A stretch of 64,000 bases of DNA from DAXETY01 sp051155755 (GTDB taxonomy: Bacteria; Desulfobacterota; Desulfobacteria; Desulfobacterales; SG8-13): contig DAXETY010000023.1 in the NCBI GenBank assembly GCA_051155755.1, forward strand, positions 1 through 64,000, in the 5' to 3' direction. The notes below the pieces were generated by a model that saw only the letters and a list, made by a program, of their open reading frames with translations, was not told the origin of the DNA and made no database searches. Below, one piece after another: positions 22,413 to 29,826 of the stretch. Numbering within the stretch: the stretch's first letter is position 1; each line of letters opens with the position of its first letter. A program made the translations under genes and the position numbers.

Positions 22413-22558
22413 AATGCGAACACGCCCAGTGGCCGGAAGAACTATCCGACGGATCGAAATCCTGCCGAACTTTCGTCGGCCTGTGGTGCCGATTGAAGAA
22501 AAAAATCGTCCATAAGAACGCCCCCTGCCCCGACAAACAGGAGCGCAGCCATCCATAA
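22394..22558 (+). CDS. Small Cys-rich protein overlapping the glycosyltransferase gene
   Basis: ATG 22394 opens a 54-codon frame that overlaps the end of the glycosyltransferase gene by 19 bases in another frame. The product has five cysteines: Cys4 and Cys8 in MQFCDLKCEHAQWPEE, then SCRTFVGLWC and NAPCP. The C-x3-C start and spaced later cysteines suggest a small metal- or cluster-binding fold. I recall similar short hypothetical proteins in related bacteria, with conserved DGS-SCRTF and HKNxPC patches. It is probably co-transcribed and translationally coupled with the synthase. A function in glucan metabolism is only suggested by position. Confidence 0.65.
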   Translation: MQFCDLKCEHAQWPEELSDGSKSCRTFVGLWCRLKKKIVHKNAPCPDKQERSHP

Positions 22559-22581
22559 CCCGTCAACACCGGAGGCACATC

Positions 22582-22812
22582 ATGCAGACCTGCCGCCTGT
22601 CTGAGTTTATTCAGACATTAAAACCATGGCTGGACCGGGATTACATCCAGAAGGCCGTGATCGACGAACATGGACATTTCCACCTGCAGTTCATCGACGG
22701 CGGCCAGCAGGTCTACGCCGTGGAAGACTGCAATGCGGCCCAGTTCGAAGAAATCCTTGCCCTGCTCAAACAGAACCGGATCCCGGTGCTCAAGCACACC
22801 GACGCCGATTGA
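22582..22812 (+). CDS. Small hypothetical protein at the end of the glucan island
   Basis: This 76-residue acidic protein has no signal peptide or membrane segment. A GGAGG site lies before ATG 22582, and it starts 24 bases after the Cys-rich gene, so it likely belongs to the same transcript. The sequence reads as a small alpha/beta domain (a helix with LSEFIQTLKPWLD, a strand pair around FHLQFIDGGQQVYAVEDC, and a final helix). I do not recognise the family. Codon use resembles its neighbours, which supports a real gene. Confidence 0.6.
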   Translation: MQTCRLSEFIQTLKPWLDRDYIQKAVIDEHGHFHLQFIDGGQQVYAVEDCNAAQFEEILALLKQNRIPVLKHTDAD

Positions 22813-23034
22813 TCATCGGAGGTTGCGGATATCGATTGCCGGGGAATCCCAGGCTTTTGGTGGGGATTTTTTTGCTGCCCGTCACCGTAATATACAGGAT
22901 CAACCTTATGGACAACAGGGAGTACAATCATTATCCAATCAGATAGAAAACGTACCTGTCTCATCGGCCGCAAATGACTTCCCGCCCCATAGCCGCCTCC
23001 GGTGCGTTTCATTAAAACAGGGAGGTAAAACCGT

Positions 23035-23244
23035 ATGTTTACCAAACTGTTGGCCGCAACCGAAACCCCCGTTTACTGCGACGAATGTGTAACCACGGCA
23101 TTTCAAATTGCAAAAAGACATGCCGCAAACGTACTGTTGTTGCAGGTTCTGGAATGGTTTCAGAGGATTCGATCGATTCCATCCTGTGGATGGATCATAA
23201 CCCGGAAAGCGGAAAGGAGGAGACCATGGCCATCAAGGTTTTGA
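23035..23244 (+). pseudogene. Truncated universal stress protein (N-terminal remnant)
   Basis: Translation from ATG 23035 (GGGAGG upstream) gives MFTKLLAATETPVYCDEC and a helix ending in VLLLQVLE. This is the beta1-alpha1-beta2 start of the UspA fold, with the usual acidic residue after the first strand. After about residue 40 the similarity ends and the frame runs on as arginine-rich sequence into the start of the next gene. The other two frames show no UspA continuation. About two-thirds of the gene, including the G-x2-G-x9-G nucleotide loop, is therefore lost. Confidence 0.6.
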
Positions 23245-23528
23245 TCAAACGTAAATTTAAAAGCGGCAAGCGCAAGGAAATATCGCAATTGCTCAATCGT
23301 GCCCGTTACAGTGCCATGGGCATGAAAGGCTATCTTTCTTCGGAAACGCTGACGGATCTCAATGACCCCGACCGGATCGCGGTGTCTTCCATGTGGCGGA
23401 CCCTCGATGACTGGAAAAACTGGAAAAACGAAGCGTCACGGGCCGAAGTTGTGGGTGAGATGGAGAAAATCATGGTCGAACCGGAAGCATTCGAACTGTA
23501 TGAAATGGGAATGCAAACGGACATCTGA
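23226..23528 (+). CDS. Antibiotic biosynthesis monooxygenase (ABM) domain protein
   Basis: This 100-residue protein has the ferredoxin-like ABM fold: an N-terminal strand (AIKVLIKRKF), a helix (RKEISQLLNRARYSAMGM), a strand pair with GYLSSETLTDLNDPDRIAVSSMW, and W-x2-WKN before the last helix. ABM proteins act as small cofactor-free oxygenases, heme-degrading enzymes or dimeric sensors. ATG 23226 is chosen because AAAGGAGGAG lies just before it; the frame is open further upstream without family resemblance. It overlaps the end of the Usp remnant and is followed by a terminator. The substrate is unknown. Confidence 0.8.
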   Translation: MAIKVLIKRKFKSGKRKEISQLLNRARYSAMGMKGYLSSETLTDLNDPDRIAVSSMWRTLDDWKNWKNEASRAEVVGEMEKIMVEPEAFELYEMGMQTDI

Positions 23529-23576
23529 CCGACACAAGGCAACGTCAACGCAAAGGGGTCGTTTCTTTTTTCTCTT

Positions 23577-23607
23577 ATGCCGGTGTGACCCAGACACCGG
23601 CATTTTA
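23577..23607 (+). terminator. Rho-independent terminator after the ABM gene
   Basis: ATGCCGGTGT (23577-23586) pairs with ACACCGGCAT (23594-23603) around a 7-base loop, followed by TTTTAT. A T-rich stretch precedes the stem. It lies 49 bases after the ABM stop and ends that transcript; the stem is also close to the end of the - strand remnant next to it. Confidence 0.8.
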
Positions 23608-23628
23608 TGGTCGAAACGCCATCGCGTA

Positions 23629-23812
23629 TTACTGCATTCGGGTTTTCGGATCCGCTTGGCGCTCCAGCGCGTCCCGGTTCCATCCGGCATTATTCGCCGC
23701 GGCCTCGTAGGTACTTTGCAAAAATTCCAACAGCGCCGCATCGGGATCATCCGCCGTGCGTACCGCTTCATAGGGCAACAAAAATCCCAATTTTTCCTGG
23801 ATCTTTGTCGTG
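23629..23812 (-). pseudogene. C-terminal remnant of a DUF5996 family protein
   Basis: On the - strand, upstream of a TAA at 23629-23631, the translation contains GFLLPYEAVRTADDPDAAL and then FLQSTYEAAANNAGW. I recognise these as the conserved C-terminal signature of DUF5996 proteins, which are normally about 300 residues. Upstream of about 23800 the frame loses similarity and runs into the opposite strand of the flavoprotein gene. No start or N-terminal part remains. The function of the intact family is unknown. Confidence 0.6.
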
Positions 23813-23877
23813 GCGGCAATTATGCTGCGATCTGTTAGCCCGGATGACCCCTTGCACGCTCGGAGGACTTGTAAATC

Positions 23878-25134
23878 TTGCCGCTTCACACCGAAATCCT
23901 GATCGTCGGCGGCGGTGCAGCCGGCGTTTGCAGCGCACACTACCTGCATGCCGCCGGCCATGAAGTCACCCTGGTGGACCAGGCCAATATATGCGCGGGA
24001 GCCTCCTACGGCAACGCCGGCCTGATATCCGCCAGCCACTGCGACCCCCTGCCCGCCCCCGGAATGATTGCCAGGGCCCTCCGGTGGCTGCTGGATCCGG
24101 AAAGCCCTTTTTACATCAAACCCCGTCCGGACATCGACCTGCTGCGATGGCTGTGGCGGTTCCGGGGACACTGCAATCACAGGCACCTGCACCGGGCCCT
24201 GCCCATCTTGAAAGACCTCAACGCCGCCAGCCTGCAGCTTTTCATCGACCTGGCCGCCACCGAGGACCTCGACATCGGATTTCGGCAGTCCGGCCAGGCA
24301 ACGCTGTATGCCACTCGAGCGGGGCTGGCCGACGGAATTGAAAAGTCCCGCCTGCTGGCGCAGTTCGGGATCGAAAGCCGCCCGTTTTCGGGAGATGCCG
24401 TGCGACAATACACCGGTGAGCAGCGCTGTCTTGCCGTCGGCGGGGTCTACTATCCGCAAGATGCCCGGGTATCCCCTGAACGCTTTGTTCGGGCCCTGGC
24501 GCACCGGCTGCAATCCCGGGGCGTTCCGCTGCTGGCATCCACCGAAGTGATCGGTTTTGTAACAGCCGGAAGACGCATCCGGGCGGTGAAAACCACCCGG
24601 GGGCAAATCGCAGTCGAACGGGTGGTCGTGGCCGGCGGCGCATGGACACCAAGCATTGCCCGGCAGTTGAACCTTCGCCTGTGGTGGATACAACCCGCCA
24701 AGGGATACAGTCTGACTTACCAGCTGCCGGAAACCGCTCCGGAAATCCCTCTGATGCTGGCCGAATCAAAGGTGGCCGTCGTTCCCATGGACGACTGTCT
24801 GCGACTGGCCGGAACCCTGGAGCTGGCCGGCTTCGATTTTTCCATCAACCGCCGCCGAATTGCGGCGATTGCCAAAGCGGTCCGCCGCTTCCTTCCGGCT
24901 TTCGACCCGGCCAGCTTCCAGCTGCGAGAGATCTGGCGCGGCATGCGTCCGTGCACCCCGGACGGACTGCCCTGCATCGGTGGATCCAGACACTGGGACA
25001 ATCTGCTGATCGCCGGCGGTCACGGCACCCTCGGAATTTTACAGTCACCGGCCACGGGGAAGCTGATCAGCCAGCTGGTGGCCGGCGAGCGGACCCTGAT
25101 GGATGTCACGCCGCTGCGACCGGAACGCTTTTGA
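23878..25134 (+). CDS. FAD-dependent D-amino-acid dehydrogenase-like oxidoreductase (DadA family)
   Basis: This 418-residue DAO-fold flavoprotein begins with the dinucleotide-binding motif EILIVGGGAAGVCSAHYL and an acidic end to the second strand (VTLVDQ). The family segment GASYGNAGLISASHCDPLPAPG follows, and near the C-terminus the FAD-contacting WRGMRPCTPDGLPCIGG and GGHGTLGILQSPATGKL. This layout matches the DadA small subunit, which oxidises D-amino acids to 2-oxo acids and passes electrons to the respiratory chain. TTG 23878 has GGAGGA upstream, and no ATG fits the conserved N-terminus. No racemase is adjacent, so the true substrate (a D-amino acid, glycine or another amine) is open. 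Confidence 0.8.
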   Translation: MPLHTEILIVGGGAAGVCSAHYLHAAGHEVTLVDQANICAGASYGNAGLISASHCDPLPAPGMIARALRWLLDPESPFYIKPRPDIDLLRWLWRFRGHCNHRHLHRALPILKDLNAASLQLFIDLAATEDLDIGFRQSGQATLYATRAGLADGIEKSRLLAQFGIESRPFSGDAVRQYTGEQRCLAVGGVYYPQDARVSPERFVRALAHRLQSRGVPLLASTEVIGFVTAGRRIRAVKTTRGQIAVERVVVAGGAWTPSIARQLNLRLWWIQPAKGYSLTYQLPETAPEIPLMLAESKVAVVPMDDCLRLAGTLELAGFDFSINRRRIAAIAKAVRRFLPAFDPASFQLREIWRGMRPCTPDGLPCIGGSRHWDNLLIAGGHGTLGILQSPATGKLISQLVAGERTLMDVTPLRPERF

Positions 25135-25291
25135 CTTAAAAATCAGCATTCCTTCTGGATTCGCCAATTCGCCGTAATCTATCGGCGACGGCAGGGATTG
25201 CAATCCGTTGCAGATATGGTAGAAACAGACGCAGGCTCGATTTGGATCGGACGGAGGACGGGGCAAAATCTACCGGAACCGGAGGGGAACC

Positions 25292-25951
25292 ATGAAAAAT
25301 AAGATTTTGGCTTTTATCACCGCAGCCGCTCTGCTGGCAGCCATGTGGGGATGCGCCGAGTGGAGCAATACCCAGAAAGGAGCGGTGATCGGTGCCGGCA
25401 CCGGCGCGGCCATCGGGGGGCTGATCGCCAAAAAAACCGTTGCCGGAATTCTGATCGGCGCCGCCGTCGGCGGAGCGGCCGGGGCGTTGATCGGCAATTA
25501 CATGGACAAGCAGGCCGCCGAAATCCAGCGCGATATCCAAGGCGCCAAAGTCGAACGGATCGGCGAGGGGATCAAAATCACCTTTGACTCGGGCCTCCTT
25601 TTCGACGTCGACAAGACCGAACTCAAACCGCAGGTGCAAAGTGAGCTGACCGAGCTGGCCGGAATTCTAAATCGATATCCAGATACCAATATCATGCTCG
25701 CCGGACACACGGATGCCACCGGACCGGAAGACTACAACATGGAGTTGTCCCGCCGGCGGGCGCGCTCGGTGGCCGATTTCCTGGCCACCCAGGCCGTTGA
25801 TCCGGCCCGCTTCACTGTGGAAGGCTTTGGGGAAACCCAACCGGTGGCCACCAACGACACCGCCCTGGGACGGGCTCAGAACCGGCGGGTGGAAGTGGCC
25901 ATCTGGGCCAACGAAAAACTGAAAAAGGCCGCCGCAAAACAGGCCGGCTAA
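25292..25951 (+). CDS. OmpA-family lipoprotein with glycine-zipper domain
   Basis: This 219-residue envelope protein has a signal peptide and a probable lipobox around Cys21 (AMWGC). A glycine zipper (GAVIGAGTGAAIGGLIA through GAAVGGAAGALIG, about residues 30-70) may insert into or lie along a membrane. The C-terminal OmpA/MotB domain (about 95-205) shows IMLAGHTDATGPEDYNMELS with the Asp and Arg (RRRARSVADFL) that bind peptidoglycan diaminopimelate, then GFGETQPVATNDT and NRRVEV. It resembles the YiaD/Pal-like group tethering the outer membrane to peptidoglycan. The gene stands alone and ends at a strong terminator. Confidence 0.92.
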   Translation: MKNKILAFITAAALLAAMWGCAEWSNTQKGAVIGAGTGAAIGGLIAKKTVAGILIGAAVGGAAGALIGNYMDKQAAEIQRDIQGAKVERIGEGIKITFDSGLLFDVDKTELKPQVQSELTELAGILNRYPDTNIMLAGHTDATGPEDYNMELSRRRARSVADFLATQAVDPARFTVEGFGETQPVATNDTALGRAQNRRVEVAIWANEKLKKAAAKQAG

Positions 25952-26000
25952 CCACGGTGCCGCCCCGTTGCGCGGCACCGCGTTCGAAGCCATTTTTTAA

Positions 26001-26034
26001 AAAGCCCCGCGGAGATATTCGCGGGGCTTTTTTG
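26001..26034 (+). terminator. Strong Rho-independent terminator after the OmpA gene
   Basis: AAAGCCCCGCG (26001-26011) pairs perfectly with CGCGGGGCTTT (26020-26030) around an 8-base loop, followed by more T. A T-run also precedes the stem on the other strand, so it can work for the convergent GNAT-nitrilase gene as well. Confidence 0.92.
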
Positions 26035-26125
26035 CGTTTGAATGCGTTGCGGACGAATCGGAATTTCGCAGGTAAGCACCACTGCCGGGGGGAAGAAATA
26101 TCTGCAAGTGACCTGCACCCGGAGC

Positions 26126-27655
26126 CTATGTGCGCCAGGTGACTGCGTAGAGGTCCTTGCGCCGGCTTTCCAGGTTGCGCACGCTGCCGTACTTGCGCAG
26201 TTCCTTCAACAAGTCCAGATCGACGTCGGCCATCAGCGTCATTTCCGTGTTGGGGGTCGCCTCGGCGGCGACGGCATCATGGGGGAAGGCAAAATCCGAC
26301 GGGGTGAAAATCGCCGACTGGGCATACTGGATGTCCATGTTTTCCACGTTCGGCAGATTGCCGACACTGCCGGAGACCGCCACGTAGCATTCGTTTTCGA
26401 TGGCCCGCGCCTGGGCGCAGCGGCGAATCCGCAGGTATCCGTTCTTGGTATCGGTCCAGAACGGTACCAGCAGGATCTGCATGCCCTGGTCGGCCAGCAG
26501 GCGGGCCAGTTCCGGAAACTCGACGTCGTAGCAGACCAGGATGCCGATTTTGCCCACATCGGTTTTGAAAACCTTCAGTTCGCTGCCTCCCTGCAGCCCC
26601 CAGTACTCGGCCTCGTCCGGGGTGATGTGCAGCTTGTACTGTGCATCCCAGGTGCCGTCCCGACGGCACAGAAACGAAACGTTGTAGAGTTTGTCTTCGG
26701 TGTACTCGGGCAGGCTGCCGGCCACGATGTTAATGTTATAGGTGATCGCCATCTGCAGGATTTCATCGCGCAACCGGCCGGTGTCTTCGGCCAGCGCCCG
26801 GACGGCCATGGGCGGATCCTGCTGATCGAATTGCGCCAGCAGAGGGGCATTGAACAGCTCGGGCAGCAGCAAAAGATCGGAGTTGTAGCCCGACACGGTA
26901 TCCACAAAAAATTCAACCTGCTGCAACAAGGCGTCGAAGGAGTGCATCATCCGCATCTGCCACTGGGCGACGGCCAGGCGCACGTTGGATTTGCGCCCCC
27001 AGACAATCTTTTTGCGCGGTTCGTAGAAAATATTGCTCCACTCCAGAAATACCGCATGGCTGCGGGAAGCCCCGTCTTCCGGAATGTAGTTGCGGATAAT
27101 CCGCTTTGGGTAGAAATCGTTGGCCAACTGAAAGGTGAGCACCGGATCGACGATTTCGCGATTGCGCACTTTTTCGATGTACTGACTCGGAGTCAATTCC
27201 CGGTGATGTTCGGCATAGCCGGGAATGCGGCCGCCGACGATGATGCCCTTCAAGTTGCGTTTTTCGCACAGCTCCTTGCGGGCGTCGTACAACCGGCGCC
27301 CCAGGCGCATGCCCCGGTAATCCCTGTGCACGAACATGTCGATGCCGTAGAGATAGTCGCCTTCCGGGTCGTGGGTGTCGAACCTGCCGGCAGACACGAT
27401 GTCCTCGTAGGAATGGTTGCGCTCCAGGCCGGTGTAATCGATGATCAGCGTCAGGGCGGCGGCGACCACCCGCCCCTTGTCTTCGACACAGATCTGGCCT
27501 TCGGGGAACAGAGACAGCAGGTTGGCATACTCCGGTTGGGTCCAGGCGCCGCCCATACGGGCGTATGCCTGTTTCATGATGCCGCGGATGTCCTCGTAAT
27601 CGGACATCCGCAGATTTCGAATTTCAAGCTTGTGCTCGGTGTTTTCCTCGATCAT
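26126..27655 (-). CDS. GNAT acetyltransferase fused to carbon-nitrogen hydrolase (nitrilase superfamily)
   Basis: This 509-residue fusion has two domains. Residues 10 to about 175 are a GNAT acetyltransferase with the acetyl-CoA motif VHRDYRGMRLGRRLYDA. From about 225 comes a nitrilase-superfamily amidase with the Glu-Lys-Cys triad: Glu in LLLLPELFNAPL, Lys in AQYKLHITPDE and Cys in GILVCYDVEFPELARLLA. This two-domain protein is widespread in bacteria; its physiological substrate is not settled, with proposed roles in amide or amino-acid derivative metabolism. It is a single gene with no close operon partner, convergent to the OmpA gene. Confidence 0.92.
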   Translation of the reverse strand: MIEENTEHKLEIRNLRMSDYEDIRGIMKQAYARMGGAWTQPEYANLLSLFPEGQICVEDKGRVVAAALTLIIDYTGLERNHSYEDIVSAGRFDTHDPEGDYLYGIDMFVHRDYRGMRLGRRLYDARKELCEKRNLKGIIVGGRIPGYAEHHRELTPSQYIEKVRNREIVDPVLTFQLANDFYPKRIIRNYIPEDGASRSHAVFLEWSNIFYEPRKKIVWGRKSNVRLAVAQWQMRMMHSFDALLQQVEFFVDTVSGYNSDLLLLPELFNAPLLAQFDQQDPPMAVRALAEDTGRLRDEILQMAITYNINIVAGSLPEYTEDKLYNVSFLCRRDGTWDAQYKLHITPDEAEYWGLQGGSELKVFKTDVGKIGILVCYDVEFPELARLLADQGMQILLVPFWTDTKNGYLRIRRCAQARAIENECYVAVSGSVGNLPNVENMDIQYAQSAIFTPSDFAFPHDAVAAEATPNTEMTLMADVDLDLLKELRKYGSVRNLESRRKDLYAVTWRT

Positions 27656-27799
27656 GATTACGGTTTCCGATTGTTGGTGCGTGGTCTTGGATTGTTCACT
27701 GAAAACGCGATGGCCTTGTGAAGAGAGACCGGCTTGCCAGCCTGGAAGATGTCTGCCACGCGGTTGCGCTGATAATAAAAATCACTGCGAAAGCGTTTG

Positions 27800-28867
27800 T
27801 CAACGATCGCCTTCGCACAAAAACGCCGCCAGGCTTTTCACCAGCCGTGCCATGTAATCGAAATCCAGGGTTTCCATGGTGTCCGAGGGGCGATGATAAT
27901 GCGGATTGCGGAAAAAGGCCGAATCGGTGACCATGACGGCCGGAAATCCGTTATCCCAGAAGGATGCGTGGTCACTGAGTCGCACCGAGGGAACAATCCA
28001 GCCGTTGAGGGGAACTGTGAGAGAAACCACCGGAAGGTGTCCGCTGCGCTGGAAGCTTTCTTTCAGTCTGCGGGAAAAGTCCCGGGAACCGAAGTTGCCG
28101 ACAATTCCGATGAAATCGCCGGTGCGGGGGTATCCGAAAAACATCAGGGGAAACGGATACTGCTGGCAGCCCGGATCCCGGCAGGTATAGCCGACCATCT
28201 CCAGGCAGACCATGCCCGTGATCTGCATGCCTTCCCTACGGGCGGCGGCTGCATACACCCGGCTGCCCATCGACCGGCTGCCGAAAACCGGCGGCTCTTC
28301 CAACGCAAAACCGACAAAGGTGACGGTACTCGACGGAGACGCATCCAGTGTCAGACTGCGGGCGGTTTCCAGCAAAACGGCCACCGCACTGGCGTTATCG
28401 TCGGCCCCGACGGTGCCGGCCACCGAATCGTAGTGGGCCCCGACGATAAAGTGCGCTGCGGAACTGCCCCTGCCCTCGATTCGAGCAACGATGTTGCTCA
28501 CCGTCAGTTGCTCGTAACGATAGGATTGCCGGCGAACCGGAAGCTCGATTTCTTCGAAGCAGGTCTGCAGGTAGTCGGCAGTCAATACCAGATGTTGCGG
28601 GACGGCGACGCTGCGCTCGCCGATGGTTTGCGTCAGCATACGGACATGTTCTTTCAGTCTTGCGGCAATGGACGGAAGATTTTCCGGCATAAGTTGACGG
28701 CCTTCCTGCAGGTTATCGGCGTCCGCTGGTAAAACTGCGCAAGGGCCCCGGTCGGCAGTGGACGGCAGCGGCGCAAATGTCACTGCGATCAGAAAAATCA
28801 AGACCCGTCGGACAACTCCGACGCGGCGGCCGGTCCAGCGGTGGCTCGGCGTGCCGTTTGCCTTCAC
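27800..28867 (-). CDS. M28-family zinc aminopeptidase, exported
   Basis: This 355-residue protein has an N-terminal basic stretch and hydrophobic segment (RRVLIFLIAVTFAPLP, about residues 20-35), predicting export. The M28 core shows the two-zinc ligands and catalytic residues: HYDSVAGTVGADDNASAV (His, then the bridging Asp), ALEEPPVFGS (catalytic Glu and zinc Glu), Asp and His in RLSDHASFWD, and HYHRPSDTMETLD at the end. It should remove N-terminal residues from peptides outside the cytoplasm. A GTG start overlaps the preceding gene's TGA by four bases, so the two are coupled. Confidence 0.88.
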   Translation of the reverse strand: MKANGTPSHRWTGRRVGVVRRVLIFLIAVTFAPLPSTADRGPCAVLPADADNLQEGRQLMPENLPSIAARLKEHVRMLTQTIGERSVAVPQHLVLTADYLQTCFEEIELPVRRQSYRYEQLTVSNIVARIEGRGSSAAHFIVGAHYDSVAGTVGADDNASAVAVLLETARSLTLDASPSSTVTFVGFALEEPPVFGSRSMGSRVYAAAARREGMQITGMVCLEMVGYTCRDPGCQQYPFPLMFFGYPRTGDFIGIVGNFGSRDFSRRLKESFQRSGHLPVVSLTVPLNGWIVPSVRLSDHASFWDNGFPAVMVTDSAFFRNPHYHRPSDTMETLDFDYMARLVKSLAAFLCEGDR

Positions 28868-29340
28868 TGCTTTGCACCGCCCTGCGCCCTAGCGGCAAAG
28901 GCATGCTCTTTCCAGAATACCGCACTGCTCGCCAGCAACGCAGCCCCGATACTGCCGTCCAGAAACCCGACGGCCAGCATTGCCGGATAACTTTCGTGGG
29001 CCAGGCGGGAGAGGGCGGCACCCGCAAGGACCATCACCGCCAGAAAGGCGAAAAACGCCGGCCGGAAAAATTGCCAGAATCTGGGAGTCTTCAGGGCTGC
29101 AATCCGCTGCAGGTTGCGACGACAGGCCCCGGCAAACAACAATTTCGCCTTGACGGCCCCCAAAATCAGAGCGCCGATGCCGGCCACCCAGGGCCAAAAG
29201 GAGCCGGATTTGATTACGGCTGCCATGGCAAGCAAGCTGCCGCCTTTCACCAGCAGCACGATGCCCCCGGCAATCCAGAAGAAGGCGGCCAAAAAATTGA
29301 GGGTTCGATCGGAAATGTTCAAATTGAAGCCAGCTTGCAT
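28864..29340 (-). CDS. Membrane protein of unknown function, coupled to the M28 peptidase
   Basis: This 158-residue protein has about four hydrophobic segments: FLAAFFWIAGGIVLLV, WVAGIGALILGAVKA, FFAFLAVMVLAGAALS and the region around FLDGSIGAALLASSAVFW. It is predicted to be an inner-membrane protein. ATG 29340 is preferred; a TTG four codons upstream is possible, and neither has a clear Shine-Dalgarno site. Its TGA overlaps the GTG of the peptidase gene, implying coordinated expression. I do not recognise a named family. Confidence 0.72.
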   Translation of the reverse strand: MQAGFNLNISDRTLNFLAAFFWIAGGIVLLVKGGSLLAMAAVIKSGSFWPWVAGIGALILGAVKAKLLFAGACRRNLQRIAALKTPRFWQFFRPAFFAFLAVMVLAGAALSRLAHESYPAMLAVGFLDGSIGAALLASSAVFWKEHAFAARAQGGAKQ

Positions 29341-29580
29341 CGAACCGGTCAACGGCCCGAAACCTTTAAAACGGATTATTGAAGTTCACATTTTCGGAAA
29401 ATCATCGGTGTCGATGAGAAAATAGCCATGCGTAAACCGATGTTATGGAGCCGGATATCTATGGTCAAGGAAAACCTTCCCTCATAGAGGAGGCTACAGG
29501 ACACAAGCGGCAAGCGTTATTGGAAGATACGCCAAATTACAGGCTCCGGCAACCGGGAACGAGAGCGGACTTGCTTTCCG

Positions 29581-29799
29581 TCAGCGGACATCCGAAGAAC
29601 CGCCGGGTGTTGCGGAACGCCCGCAGTGTTCGGGGTCGTCAACCAGGAGCTGATTAAACGAATTGCAGCTGCGTACATCTTCGCAGCGGCCTTCGCAGCC
29701 GCAGCCGCAGCCCTCGCGGCCCCGAAAACCGCGGTAGAATTTGCGGACGGTAAAAAATGCCGCGGCGGCAACGACGATAATAACGATGATGGTTTGCAT
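29581..29799 (-). CDS. FeoB-associated Cys-rich membrane protein
   Basis: This 72-residue protein has one N-terminal membrane segment (TIIVIIVVAAAAFFTV), a short basic stretch, then the cysteine cluster CGCGCEGRCEDVRSC and one further Cys. This is the layout of the FeoB-associated Cys-rich family, usually encoded right after feoB, as here (27 bases downstream, with an AAGGAAG site before the ATG). Its job is thought to be in ferrous iron uptake, perhaps as a metal relay or a replacement for FeoC, but this has not been firmly shown. Confidence 0.85.
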   Translation of the reverse strand: MQTIIVIIVVAAAAFFTVRKFYRGFRGREGCGCGCEGRCEDVRSCNSFNQLLVDDPEHCGRSATPGGSSDVR

Positions 29800-29826
29800 G
29801 TCGATATACTTCCTTATACGGCACTC

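Noticed and set aside
22861..22876. TGGGGATTTTTTTGCT as a sigma-54 promoter before the Usp remnant
   Set aside because: The GG and GC spacing fits, but the inner CAC is missing and no activator or intact target gene is nearby.
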